DNA of 64,000 nucleotides from Cytophagales bacterium (GTDB lineage Bacteria; Bacteroidota; Bacteroidia; Cytophagales; Spirosomataceae), in contig JAAFJP010000007.1 in assembly GCA_013298125.1 (NCBI GenBank), forward strand, positions 62,001 to 126,000, written 5' to 3'. The notes under the pieces were generated by a model. It saw only the letters and a list, made by a program, of their open reading frames with translations, had not been told where the DNA came from and ran no database searches. This document shows, one piece after another, positions 1 through 9,621 of this stretch. The number at the start of each line of letters is the position of its first letter. The first letter of the stretch is position 1. Position numbers and translations under genes: made by a program.

Positions 1-774
1 GGTTATTTGGTGTTTGTCTGATTCTACCAACGTATAAATGCCGTTGGGATAAATGCCTTCGGGTTCGTCATAAGCGAGTGAGTCTTTTGAATAATTAATA
101 ATTTTACCTGTAAGTATTTGAATACCAAAGACTTCACTTCTAAAACCTATGCCTCTTTTGTATTGAGCAAATATCAGTTCCTCTTCATTTTTACCTCGCC
201 AGTTCTGTGATTCTAAAATATCTTCATACTTGATTCCTTCGTCCGAAACCACGTTTTTAGCATCTACCAAAAGTTTCTTGTCAATTATCGAAACGACTCC
301 ATTTTTATATGAAATAGTACCCGAATAAATCTGTAATTGCCCAGGCAAAGTCCACGCAATTTTCATGGTTTTTCTTGAAATGGCTGGACCTTCATCTACT
401 TCTTCATTGGCAATTCTTTGAGGATGTTTTTGGGAATTTTTATGCAAAATTTCAAAATAAAGTTTGTGTCTTTCCGCCCCGCCACAAAGCAATAAATCAC
501 CATTTGAAAGGCACATCACACGATGATAGCCATGTCCTTTTTCACGGTTTTCGGGTTTTGTGAGCTGAATAGTAGCCTTTGTTTTTACATTAACCATCCA
601 AACATCACCCCCAGGTTTATCCAAAAAATAGATTTTTGTTCCATCCAAAGACCATTCGGCTCGCTGTCCGAAATTGGTTAATGAAGTAATATGCAGAGGG
701 AGTTTATCAGGCGGAAAACAGCCTTGTGCGTATGTGGAGGTAGAAATGAGTAAAAGTAAGAGGAGTTTTTGCAT
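1..774 (-). CDS. Secreted TolB/WD40-like beta-propeller protein (partial, runs off left edge)
   Basis: Manual reverse-strand reading from ATG at 774: MQKLLLLLLISTSTYAQGCFPPDKLPLHITSLTNFGQRAEWSLDGTKIYFLDKPGGDVWMVN..., open to position 1; signal peptide, TolB-like repeats. Confidence 0.75.
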   Translation of the reverse strand, partial: MQKLLLLLLISTSTYAQGCFPPDKLPLHITSLTNFGQRAEWSLDGTKIYFLDKPGGDVWMVNVKTKATIQLTKPENREKGHGYHRVMCLSNGDLLLCGGAERHKLYFEILHKNSQKHPQRIANEEVDEGPAISRKTMKIAWTLPGQLQIYSGTISYKNGVVSIIDKKLLVDAKNVVSDEGIKYEDILESQNWRGKNEEELIFAQYKRGIGFRSEVFGIQILTGKIINYSKDSLAYDEPEGIYPNGIYTLVESDKHQIT

Positions 775-867
775 TATTATTCCTTGATTTTTAGGCTAAT
801 TTACAAAAAATGTAATTGCTTCGTTAATTTTGTAATTTTACCCAACATTTCTAAAAAACCATTCTTT

Positions 868-1443
868 ATGCTTTCTAAACTATACGCTCACATTGCTCAA
901 AGCCTTACTGTTTCCAAAAACCTCAAACAAATTATTGAGCAATATTTTACGTCTTTGCAAATACCCAAAAATACCATTATCGAAGAAGAAGGTAAAGTTC
1001 CACAACATCTATATTTCATCAATGAAGGCTACATGAGGTCATTTTATTATGACAATGACGGCGATGAAGTAACCACTTTCTTGGCTACACCTGAGCAATA
1101 TATGGCATCATTTTTGAGCCTAAGTCAGCAAAAGATTTCTACCGAAAACATAGAAGCAATTACTGATTGTTCGCTCTTAAAAGTCAGTCGAGAAGAATTT
1201 TTAGGAATCATTGAAAAACACCCTGAGTTCAGAGATTATAGTCTGAAAATATTTGAACAGGCATTTTCTGCCATGAATCAACGAGCTAACGATTTAGCCA
1301 CCCTCACGGCGGAACAACGTTATACCCAACTACTTAATAATCAAGGAAATATCCTGCAAAACGTACCCATCCAATACATCGCTTCTTTCTTAGGAATTAA
1401 GCCCCAAAGCCTCAGTAGAATCCGTAAACAAATGATTAAGTAA
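868..1443 (+). CDS. Crp/Fnr family transcriptional regulator
   Basis: ORF track; cNMP-binding fold (NEGYMRSFYYDNDGDEVTTFL) and C-terminal HTH (IPIQYIASFLGIKPQSLSRIRKQ); likely start is the internal ATG at 868. Confidence 0.85.
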   Translation: MLSKLYAHIAQSLTVSKNLKQIIEQYFTSLQIPKNTIIEEEGKVPQHLYFINEGYMRSFYYDNDGDEVTTFLATPEQYMASFLSLSQQKISTENIEAITDCSLLKVSREEFLGIIEKHPEFRDYSLKIFEQAFSAMNQRANDLATLTAEQRYTQLLNNQGNILQNVPIQYIASFLGIKPQSLSRIRKQMIK

Positions 1444-1509
1444 CAATTGTTAAGTAGCCTGGTAGTTTTAATGCTCAATTTTGTATTGAAATTTAAAATA
1501 ATCAAAACC

Positions 1510-2964
1510 ATGATAACATTCGTTCAACAGTATTTAACCACTGTAATTGCCGCCCTTATGATTATGAGCGTGGCTTATCTTATTTTTTGGAAAGTATTTG
1601 GCAACAAATTGAGTAACCGAAAAATTCAACTTTCAACTCGTGCGGGTTGGTCGCAAATAAAAGGGGAAATCGGGACGACTGCCCTGTCGTTTGTGGGAAG
1701 TACACTTTTTATGCTCGTTATTTTATCGTTTAAAGACCAAGGCATAGCAAAATTTTATGTAGAAACGGGGAAATATGGCGTTCCATACGAAATTATGACA
1801 GTTATTCTCATGGTTTTGATTTCGGATACTTGGTTTTATTGGAGCCACCGAATTATGCACCATCCCAAAATCTATAAGTACGTTCACGCCCTTCACCACA
1901 AAAGTTTAGACGTAAATCCTTATACTTCTACGTCGTTTCATGTTATTGAAGCGATTTGGCTTACCGTCTGGATTTTGCCTTTATCAATGGTAATGCCTAT
2001 TTCAATGACCGCTCTCGGAATCGTGCAAGTTTTGGGAACTTTCAATAACCTAAAATCGCATTTGGGCTACGAACTTTTCCCAGGATTTTTCAATAAAGTT
2101 CCTTTCAATATGCTCGTAACTGCCACCAATCATAGTTTGCATCACACGCAATACAACGGAAATTACGGTCTGTTTTTCAGATTTTGGGATATTCTTTGTG
2201 GAACAGAATTGAACGATACAAGTCATCTTTTTCAAGATATTCACGAAAGAAAAGATGCCGTGATGATAGATAATACAAAATATAAGAATCTGACTATCAG
2301 TAATTTAGTAAAAGAAACGGACGATACTATTTCTTTATATTTTAAACCTTCCGACCAATTTTTTTATGCTTACGAAGCGGGGCAACATCTTACGGTGCGA
2401 GTAAAAGTTAAAGGCAGAACGCACAATCGTTGCTTTTCATTAAGCTCAACGCCAGGGAATGATTTTCTAAGAATTACCGTAAAATTGAAAGGAGAAGTTT
2501 CGCATTGGTTTTATAATGAAGCAAAAATTGGTGATACCATTGAGTCATTGTACCCCGTTGGAGATTTCAAGGCAAACAAGTCTGAAAACTACGTAATGAT
2601 AGCGGGCGGAAGTGGCATTACACCGCTTTACAGCATGATTAAGGATATTTTGAATAAAAATCCCAAAGCTAATATCAAACTTTTGTATGCCAATAAAAGT
2701 GAAAATAGTATCATTTTCAAAAACGAAATTGACGCTCTGACAAAACTATACCCCAATTTTGAATGTCAGCATTTCTTATCGGGTCAAAAGAGAATCAGTA
2801 TCGAAGACCTTGATGTAAACTCAGGAGCAAATTACTACGTATGTGGTCCAGACAGCCTAAAAGAGAGCGTTTTTGATAATTTACACATCGCAGGAGTCAA
2901 CAAAAATAACATTCATACCGAGCATTTTGTGGATGGATATGTGCCTTGGTTTGGGTTGGTTTAG
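1510..2964 (+). CDS. Sterol desaturase/fatty acid hydroxylase fused to ferredoxin-NADP reductase-like FAD/NAD module
   Basis: His-rich boxes SHRIMHHPKIYKYVHALHHKS and NHSLHHTQYNGNYG; then RCFSLSSTPG (FAD) and GGSGITPLYSMI / YYVCGPDSLKESV (NAD); start taken at ATG 1510. Confidence 0.85.
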   Translation: MITFVQQYLTTVIAALMIMSVAYLIFWKVFGNKLSNRKIQLSTRAGWSQIKGEIGTTALSFVGSTLFMLVILSFKDQGIAKFYVETGKYGVPYEIMTVILMVLISDTWFYWSHRIMHHPKIYKYVHALHHKSLDVNPYTSTSFHVIEAIWLTVWILPLSMVMPISMTALGIVQVLGTFNNLKSHLGYELFPGFFNKVPFNMLVTATNHSLHHTQYNGNYGLFFRFWDILCGTELNDTSHLFQDIHERKDAVMIDNTKYKNLTISNLVKETDDTISLYFKPSDQFFYAYEAGQHLTVRVKVKGRTHNRCFSLSSTPGNDFLRITVKLKGEVSHWFYNEAKIGDTIESLYPVGDFKANKSENYVMIAGGSGITPLYSMIKDILNKNPKANIKLLYANKSENSIIFKNEIDALTKLYPNFECQHFLSGQKRISIEDLDVNSGANYYVCGPDSLKESVFDNLHIAGVNKNNIHTEHFVDGYVPWFGLV

Positions 2965-2978
2965 ATATTTCAAAGCAT

Positions 2979-3012
2979 AAAAAATCCCAAGCCTCTCGAC
3001 TTGGGATTTTTT
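2979..3012. terminator. Bidirectional rho-independent terminator
   Basis: AAAATCCCAAG-cctctcga-CTTGGGATTTT between convergent genes. Confidence 0.85.
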
Positions 3013-3600
3013 CTACGCTTTCTGCAAAACACTCAAAGCCACGTTCACAATCTCCGCATATTGCGAACGGTCTTTATGTATTTTGGCATCAACCCGCATA
3101 CCGTTGATGAGGCTATAAAAATAATTAGCAATAGCATGAGGGTTATTGCTTGGTGCAAGTTCTTGATTATCAATACCTTTCTGAATGGCAACGCTAAATG
3201 CAGTAATAATATTCTGACGATTTTCTCTTAAAATATCCGCAATTTCATGGTCGTGTGAGGCAAGTTCAATGGCAGTATTTACTATAAAACAGCCTTTACA
3301 ATCCTCATCGCCCACGGTTTCAGCAATGATATTATTCAGTAAAAGTGTAATGGTTTCTTTTAATGATTTATCGCCCTTCATGGCATCAATCATGCCCTGG
3401 GAAGCATTTTTGCGATAATTTTGCAAGGCAATGATAAACAAATTTCGCTTGTCGTGATATGCCCCATACATACTCGACTTACTCATGCCAAAAGCATCAA
3501 TAAGGTCTTGTGTTGAAACGCCAGCGTAGCCATTTTTCCAAAATAAATTAGTGGCGATGTCAATCACTTTTGCTTCGTCAAATTCACGAGTTCTTGCCAT
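3013..3600 (-). CDS. TetR/AcrR family transcriptional regulator
   Basis: MARTREFDEAKVIDIATNLFWKNGYAGVSTQDLIDAFGMSKSSMYGAYHDKRNLF; start at internal Met avoids overlap with upstream gene. Confidence 0.88.
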   Translation of the reverse strand: MARTREFDEAKVIDIATNLFWKNGYAGVSTQDLIDAFGMSKSSMYGAYHDKRNLFIIALQNYRKNASQGMIDAMKGDKSLKETITLLLNNIIAETVGDEDCKGCFIVNTAIELASHDHEIADILRENRQNIITAFSVAIQKGIDNQELAPSNNPHAIANYFYSLINGMRVDAKIHKDRSQYAEIVNVALSVLQKA

Positions 3601-3625
3601 TTTTAATGAGATTTTTGAATAAATA

Positions 3626-4237
3626 TTATCTTTTCTTTCCAACAAATCTAATCACTGAGCCAGTTCCTTTATGAAAACTTCCCTCACTTAATTCTACCTC
3701 TGTTTCTTCTAAAAGGATTACTTCTAAATTACTAAAATCCGCTTTGATTTCTTCTATCGAAAACAACATTCCCAAATCTTTTGGACCACCGACGGCAGGA
3801 TTTCCCGTGTTGTATTTCAAATGAGATTTGCTAAATGCCTCAAAAATTACGATACCACCTTGCTTCAAATATGTACTTAATTTTTGATGATAAATAGATT
3901 TTGTTTCAGCCGAAAAATGGGCATAAATCAAAGCAATGGCATCAAATTGCTCATTTTTGAAACGTATCTCATCAAATTCACCTACTTGGTAATCAATGGA
4001 AACTTGGTTGGTTTTAGCCAACAAATCAGCTTTCTTTTTACCCTCCATACTCAAATCAAAAGCCGAAACTTGCCAACCCAATTGGGCAGCAAAAACTGCA
4101 TTTCTTCCTTCGCCCTCGGCAGGGAAAAGTATGTTTCCTTTTTCAAAAAGTGGTAATTGAGCCTTCAAAAAATTGTTAGGTTCTGTTCCGTAAGCAAATT
4201 CCTCTTTGCCGTATCTTTCATTCCAAAATTCTTTCAT
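3626..4237 (-). CDS. Class I SAM-dependent methyltransferase (TehB-like)
   Basis: [48 protein letters not shown]. Confidence 0.85.
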   Translation of the reverse strand: MKEFWNERYGKEEFAYGTEPNNFLKAQLPLFEKGNILFPAEGEGRNAVFAAQLGWQVSAFDLSMEGKKKADLLAKTNQVSIDYQVGEFDEIRFKNEQFDAIALIYAHFSAETKSIYHQKLSTYLKQGGIVIFEAFSKSHLKYNTGNPAVGGPKDLGMLFSIEEIKADFSNLEVILLEETEVELSEGSFHKGTGSVIRFVGKKR

Positions 4238-4248
4238 GTTTTGTATTT

Positions 4249-4932
4249 TTAGTTTGCAAATTCGTGTAACCCACCCATATCCATAAAGCCTTCGTGTTCT
4301 TTTACTTTTTTGCCTTTCTTATACAAATGTAAAGTTGGTAAAGTCTTGATTCTAAATGTTTCACAAAGTTCTTTATCTTTATCAGCATCTATTTTTACAA
4401 TTTTTACATTAGGCATATGTTTGGAAAACATGGCTAATATTGGGTTCATTTTTACGCAAGGCGGACACCATTTTGCTCCAAAATCCACTAAAACTATTTC
4501 TTCGTTGGCAATTAGCTTTTGAAACTCAGCCTTACTCATTCCTTTTTCAGTTGATAAACCTTCTAAGGGTTGTTTCTCATAATTCCACGCTGTTATGCCA
4601 CCCTTCAATTCAAAAACTGTAAATCCTTCTGACCTCAATTGTTTGGCGGCAGATGCACTTCTACCTCCCGAAAGACAATAGACATAAACGGATTTTGATT
4701 TATTGAGGGACTCGCTACGAACCTTAAATTCCGCTTTATTCGTCCAGTCGGCTTGTAAAGAACCTACGATATGACCATTCCCAAACTCCTCTTTGGTACG
4801 GACATCCAATAACTGAATATTTTTGTCTTTGATAGCATTTGCAAAGTCGTTTACCTCTAATACCTGATTATTCTGAGCATTACATGACGTAACGATGAAT
4901 AATGAGCATATCAATATTTTCAAGTTTTTCAT
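4249..4932 (-). CDS. Rhodanese-thioredoxin fusion, exported lipoprotein
   Basis: Lipobox IVTSC; rhodanese active loop [12 protein letters not shown]; thioredoxin motif [12 protein letters not shown]. Confidence 0.88.
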   Translation of the reverse strand: MKNLKILICSLFIVTSCNAQNNQVLEVNDFANAIKDKNIQLLDVRTKEEFGNGHIVGSLQADWTNKAEFKVRSESLNKSKSVYVYCLSGGRSASAAKQLRSEGFTVFELKGGITAWNYEKQPLEGLSTEKGMSKAEFQKLIANEEIVLVDFGAKWCPPCVKMNPILAMFSKHMPNVKIVKIDADKDKELCETFRIKTLPTLHLYKKGKKVKEHEGFMDMGGLHEFAN

Positions 4933-4933
4933 T

Positions 4934-5164
4934 TTATTCTGTCCAGTTAATTTTTGAGACTAATTTTCGAGCAATTGGTACTACCAATATTGCCACAGGA
5001 TATGCTACTACGAAACTTATCATCCAGCTATTCATCCAAATAGATGCAAAAGATTCTATAAAACCTATTCGTAAAAATGTATTGAAAAATGACATGACAA
5101 AGGTTAGGGGCAATGCCACACAAAACACAAAGACGAATGTCTGATATTTTTTATTTAGTGTCAT
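4934..5164 (-). CDS. DUF2798-like small membrane protein
   Basis: Two TM segments, NTFLRIGFIESFASIWMNSWMISFVVAYPVAILVVPIARKLV. Confidence 0.7.
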   Translation of the reverse strand: MTLNKKYQTFVFVFCVALPLTFVMSFFNTFLRIGFIESFASIWMNSWMISFVVAYPVAILVVPIARKLVSKINWTE

Positions 5165-5762
5165 TTTTAATATGATTGAAAACCTCTATGAGTTCTTTTT
5201 GTAAATCAATGCCTTTGTTTTGAGCGTACCAAGTATGAATTTTAGTGTATTTTTCGGGTTTAGAGGTGTTCTCTTTTCCCCACACTGTCAGTAAATTTTG
5301 GAGTTCTTGGGTTCTGGGTCCCCACTTAAACAGTTGCTCATTAGCTGAATTCAAAAACAATACAACAGGTATCGACTTGCTCACACCATTACTCAAATAC
5401 CTATTCATCAAATCAGGATTTTCGTCTCTTAAAATGGTTCTTACTTGAATCAAAGGATTTAAAATTGATAATTTTTGAAACCAGGGCAACTGTTGAGCTA
5501 CATCTCCACACCAAGCCTCGGTAATTACCAAAATTGTCATGGGTAAAGTCCATTTTTCAATCAAAACACTTAAATCTTGATTCAGAATAATTGTTTTTTC
5601 TAACCTTTTAATTCTATGTAAATTCAATTTTGTGTATTCAATCAAATCAACGGATTGTTCTTCACCCGTTGTAATTTTCATGGCTACCAGAGATTCCGTT
5701 AAGGCAACATATTCTGAATAACTCAATGATTTTTCGATGAAATGGTCTTCTATTTTATTCAT
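5151..5762 (-). CDS. Thioredoxin family protein
   Basis: VITEAWCGDVAQQLPWFQKLS...SIPVVLFLNSANEQLFKWGPRTQELQ. Confidence 0.8.
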   Translation of the reverse strand: MNKIEDHFIEKSLSYSEYVALTESLVAMKITTGEEQSVDLIEYTKLNLHRIKRLEKTIILNQDLSVLIEKWTLPMTILVITEAWCGDVAQQLPWFQKLSILNPLIQVRTILRDENPDLMNRYLSNGVSKSIPVVLFLNSANEQLFKWGPRTQELQNLLTVWGKENTSKPEKYTKIHTWYAQNKGIDLQKELIEVFNHIKNDTK

Positions 5763-5812
5763 TTTTTTTAATTAAAATATCAGCCCCAATTGAATGAGAC
5801 TGATACTTTCTG

Positions 5813-6202
5813 TTAAACTAATTCCGCTTTTGCCACAAATATTTGCTTGTAATATCCCCAATAACGATAAATCAAAAATGCCTGTAAAAGTGCTAAAATA
5901 ATCGCCATTGGCACATTTTGAGGTTCTAATGCCAAGTGAAACAATAAAATTTGCAAGTTGATTGGAGCTAAAATACCCAATGCCAAAGGTACAAAATACC
6001 CACTGATTAAGGCTGCCCCAATCAGAATTTCTAAGCTACGAAGAATGGGCCAAAAGTACCCCGCTTTGGTAAGACCCGTCATGTAATCAACGGCTGCACC
6101 GTGCAATTCTGGGTGGGGTGCGAAAGGAAAAAAGTAGTTGATTCCGAATATAAAAAACGGTAATCCTAAAATAACTCGGGCTGCAATGGTTGCGATTTTC
6201 AT
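5813..6202 (-). CDS. DoxX-like membrane protein
   Basis: ARVILGLPFFIFGINYFFPF..., four TM segments. Confidence 0.75.
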   Translation of the reverse strand: MKIATIAARVILGLPFFIFGINYFFPFAPHPELHGAAVDYMTGLTKAGYFWPILRSLEILIGAALISGYFVPLALGILAPINLQILLFHLALEPQNVPMAIILALLQAFLIYRYWGYYKQIFVAKAELV

Positions 6203-6240
6203 TTTTGTAATTGTTTTGATTTTATAATTGATTTTTACTT

Positions 6241-6401
6241 GGTAACGGGTAAATAATAAGTTGGTCTAATTTACCTGAATTATTTTATTGAGAGTTAAAC
6301 GGTATTTTGATGCGAATAACAGCGTTATTTAAAGAAAAATACCTTTTAAATATCGGTAAAAGAATCAGATAAAAAGACCCACTTATTGTTTACCCGTTAC
6401 C
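6241..6401. repeat. MITE-like palindromic element, 26-bp inverted termini
   Basis: GGTAACGGGTAAATAATAAGTTGGTC (6241-6266) vs GACCCACTTATTGTTTACCCGTTACC (6376-6401), 2 mismatches; interior also partly palindromic. Confidence 0.8.
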
Positions 6402-7029
6402 TTAATTCTGTTCTGATAAATACTCCATAATTCTCGTATTTGATGGGCAAATTGCCGAATTGGTCAAGCGTAACGCCCAATCCATACTGTATTTTCTCAT
6501 TTCCAATTCCTAATCGAAACATCTGAAAGCCTCTTTTAAATTCTTTAAAATCAGTTTCGCCCATCAATTGAGCTCTCGTATAGAGATTCAGTTTATCAGA
6601 TATTTTAGGTCGATATTCGTAAATAATCATAAATTCCGAAGCATAATTTTTCACCAAAGAATGCCTATTATGAATCATCAAGAAACTATTTTTTGAAGGA
6701 AAAATCCCTTGAATACCCGCCGAAGGACCGTAATCTATTTTGTTGTGAAAACCTCCCCCAAAAACTCGGATATTTTTAGTTAATCCATAATACACGTTTG
6801 CCAAAATGATGTGGTACCGATATATTGGGTCATTTTTATCATGCGGCATATTGAAATTGACAATCCCAAAAAATCCAGCTTTACTGTTTTCTGAAAATTT
6901 CTTATTTAAAATTAGCTGGGTATTAATGGCTTCATTTCCTGCCAAAACTTCAACGGGTATCCCCTGCGAATTACCTTTAAATTGTATCAATAAAAGGGTA
7001 ATAATGGTTAGTAATTGTATTTTTTTCAT
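6397..7029 (-). CDS. Exported hypothetical protein, outer-membrane beta-barrel-like
   Basis: Signal peptide MKKIQLLTIITLLLIQFKGNSQG; alternating aromatic strands. Confidence 0.6.
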   Translation of the reverse strand: MKKIQLLTIITLLLIQFKGNSQGIPVEVLAGNEAINTQLILNKKFSENSKAGFFGIVNFNMPHDKNDPIYRYHIILANVYYGLTKNIRVFGGGFHNKIDYGPSAGIQGIFPSKNSFLMIHNRHSLVKNYASEFMIIYEYRPKISDKLNLYTRAQLMGETDFKEFKRGFQMFRLGIGNEKIQYGLGVTLDQFGNLPIKYENYGVFIRTELR

Positions 7030-7053
7030 TTGTATTGTCTTAATAATTTAATC

Positions 7054-7093
7054 AAAAAGGTGGGCGAAATACAAGACTTCGCCCACCTTTTAT
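7054..7093. terminator. Rho-independent terminator
   Basis: AAAGGTGGGCGAA...TTCGCCCACCTTT downstream of the SDR gene. Confidence 0.85.
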
Positions 7094-7843
7094 TTAAAAT
7101 TGAACCATTCCACCATCCACATAAATCTCCGTACCGTGAATAAACGAAGCATCTTCTGAGGCTAAGAACGTTACAGTTTTAGCAATTTCTTCCGATGTTC
7201 CGAATCTTCCCATCGGTACTTGTGGCAAAACTGCCCCTGCAAAACCATTAATTTGCTCTTCGTTCATCCCCGTTTTATTGAAAAATGCAGTATTGATTGG
7301 TCCTGGACTCACCGCATTCAAACGTATTTTTCTGGCTGAAAGCTCTGCCGCAAACGTTTTTACGAATGATTTAACTGCACCCTTTGCCGCTGAATAAACC
7401 GAAGCACCTTGCATTCCCTTTTCTGTTACCACCGAAGTATTCAGTATAACGGAACCGCCTTCGCCCATCAATGGCAAAATGGCTTGCACCGTAAATAATG
7501 TTCCTTTTACTAACACATTAAATTGCTCGTCGAAATGGGCTTCGTCAATTTGCTCAATTGGGGCAAATTTGCCATATCCAGCATTCACAAAAAGCACATC
7601 AACCTTGCCCGTTTTTTGTTTAATTTGCTCTGCAAGGTCTTTAATACTCGACAAATTACTTGCATCAGAAACAAATCCAATGGCATTTCCGCCCAATTCT
7701 TTCAAGGTTTCGTTTACCGTATCGGCATAACGACCCGTGATAATTACCGTTGCACCTTGCTCAATAAATTCTTGGGCAGTTGCCTTTCCGATACCACTTG
7801 TTCCACCCGTTACAAGAGCAATTTTGTTTTCTAATTTTCTCAT
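7094..7843 (-). CDS. SDR family oxidoreductase
   Basis: ALVTGGTSGIGKATA, NAGYG, YSAAKGAVKSF, NAVSPGPI. Confidence 0.92.
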   Translation of the reverse strand: MRKLENKIALVTGGTSGIGKATAQEFIEQGATVIITGRYADTVNETLKELGGNAIGFVSDASNLSSIKDLAEQIKQKTGKVDVLFVNAGYGKFAPIEQIDEAHFDEQFNVLVKGTLFTVQAILPLMGEGGSVILNTSVVTEKGMQGASVYSAAKGAVKSFVKTFAAELSARKIRLNAVSPGPINTAFFNKTGMNEEQINGFAGAVLPQVPMGRFGTSEEIAKTVTFLASEDASFIHGTEIYVDGGMVQF

Positions 7844-7876
7844 TTCAATTATTTATTTACACCATTTTGAACCATT

Positions 7877-7914
7877 CAGTCCATAAAGGTATAAATAATG
7901 GACTGATTAGTCCA
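7877..7914. promoter_or_regulatory. Putative regulator operator (overlapping dyads)
   Basis: CAGTCCAT-N13-ATGGACTG followed by GGACT-GATT-AGTCC, immediately upstream of the SDR gene. Confidence 0.6.
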
Positions 7915-8001
7915 AATAAAATAAAAATTATTTTATTAATCAATTAATTATAAAAAAGAATTGATTAGTAATTACTTGTAAATGAAGGAGTTATGATTAT
8001 T

Positions 8002-8829
8002 TCACCCAATATTCCCCCCAACCCGATTATACAAACCCGCTGGTTTCCAAGGCATTGGCTTCTGAAAGTACATTCGTGCGGGAGTCATTACGGGTGCGTA
8101 GCCATGAGATTCCATAAAATCAGAAGCCCCTCTATTTTCTTGTGGAAATGAGGCTATCTTAAATTTTTGAAAACGCTTCTTCATCAATTCAATACCTGCC
8201 TCTGGAGTATTTGCCACAATTAATCCATCACCCAAAGTTGGCAAATAAAATCCTTCGATATTGTTGTTTTGGAGATATACAAAACCCTCCGCCAAAAAAT
8301 CTTCCAAATGTTGCGACCTATCTTCCCCACTAATCGTTCTATCTAAATCAAAAATAGCTTGTTTATAGCCTGATTGATAAGGACTTACGTTTTCTGAAAT
8401 AGCTAAATTTTCAAGATTAATATTTTTATAAAAATCGTAATGACTTTCAGTGATAAACCCTGCTTTCTTGTACACAGGCTCGCCTAATGCCGTAGCAATC
8501 AGGTAGATATTTTCACAATTATGGTTTTGTAAAAATGTCAAAAGGTATTCCGTGATGCCTTTTCCAATCCCTTTATTTCGGTATTCTGAATGGGTAACAA
8601 TCGTTGCTAACCAACCCGTTTTTTCATGTAAAATTGCCGTCCCTGTTCCCACCAAAACATCATCAATCACCACTTTAAAAGGATAACAATAGTTGGCTTG
8701 AAGATAAAAACTTATTGGAATACGAATATCTGTCCAGTCGTGGGGTTGGATGGTTGTTAGAGTATCTAAATCGGAATGATTTAATGGTAATATTTGCATT
8801 AAGACCGCATTTGATTTGTCAATATACAA
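8002..8829 (-). CDS. GNAT family N-acetyltransferase
   Basis: WLATIVTHSEYRNKGIGKGITEYLL...YLIATALGEPVYKKAGF. Confidence 0.85.
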   Translation of the reverse strand: MYIDKSNAVLMQILPLNHSDLDTLTTIQPHDWTDIRIPISFYLQANYCYPFKVVIDDVLVGTGTAILHEKTGWLATIVTHSEYRNKGIGKGITEYLLTFLQNHNCENIYLIATALGEPVYKKAGFITESHYDFYKNINLENLAISENVSPYQSGYKQAIFDLDRTISGEDRSQHLEDFLAEGFVYLQNNNIEGFYLPTLGDGLIVANTPEAGIELMKKRFQKFKIASFPQENRGASDFMESHGYAPVMTPARMYFQKPMPWKPAGLYNRVGGNIG

Positions 8830-8870
8830 ACTTAATAAAACTCATCGGATTTTTAAGTCAATATCAATTA

Positions 8871-9506
8871 TCAAATATGCATAAACAATTTCTCCTCACT
8901 CCAACGATGCTTGGGCGTTTTTGCCATAAAATCATTTGCAGCATCTCTGTAACCCAATGCTAATAGGACAACGCTACGTAGATTTTTTGATGGTAAGTCC
9001 AATAATTCATCTACTTTGGCAGCCATAAAACCTTCCATCGGTGTAGCATCTATTTCCAAACTTGCGGCAGCCACAATACCCGTCCCCAACGCAATATATG
9101 CCTGTTTTGCCGCCCAGTGATATTGTTCGTCTTGTGGCAAAGAAACGATGGCTTGCATCATGCGGTCTTTAATCCCAAAAGCTAATATTTTTTCCAGGGG
9201 CATACTTGTAGTTTCTGAGTAGGCTTGTAAATATTCATCCACTTTGGCTTCGTCCACCGAATTCCAAGCGGCAAAGACCAACACATGAGAACTTTCCACG
9301 ATTTGAGCTTGTCCATAAGCCAAAGGTTGTAATTGCTTTCTTAACTCTTCACTCTCAATTACGAGTACATTATAAGGTTGTAAACCATAACTTGAAGCCG
9401 ACAAACGAATGGCATCCAAAATAGTTTGTAAGTCAGAATCAGGTAGTTTTTTACCCGTCATTCTTTTGGTGGCATAACGCCAATTTAGGCTTTCAATAAT
9501 ATTCAT
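8871..9506 (-). CDS. Nitroreductase family NAD(P)H-dependent oxidoreductase
   Basis: WRYATKRMTGKKLPDSDLQTILDAIRLSASSYGLQPYNVLVIES. Confidence 0.9.
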   Translation of the reverse strand: MNIIESLNWRYATKRMTGKKLPDSDLQTILDAIRLSASSYGLQPYNVLVIESEELRKQLQPLAYGQAQIVESSHVLVFAAWNSVDEAKVDEYLQAYSETTSMPLEKILAFGIKDRMMQAIVSLPQDEQYHWAAKQAYIALGTGIVAAASLEIDATPMEGFMAAKVDELLDLPSKNLRSVVLLALGYRDAANDFMAKTPKHRWSEEKLFMHI

Positions 9507-9621
9507 GTTTTATTTTCTTTTAAATTATTTGTAAACCTAAACCCAATACTATACTTTTACAAGTAGTATATTAAAACTGTACTAATATAGAAAACCATAG
9601 TATTTTGACAACCAGAACTTT

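Noticed and set aside
3884-4156. Antisense ORFs (e.g. 3884..4156, 4310..4522, 7479..7730, 11604..12235, 51875..52285)
   Set aside because: Fully opposite well-supported genes with recognisable domains, and composition consistent with shadow ORFs.
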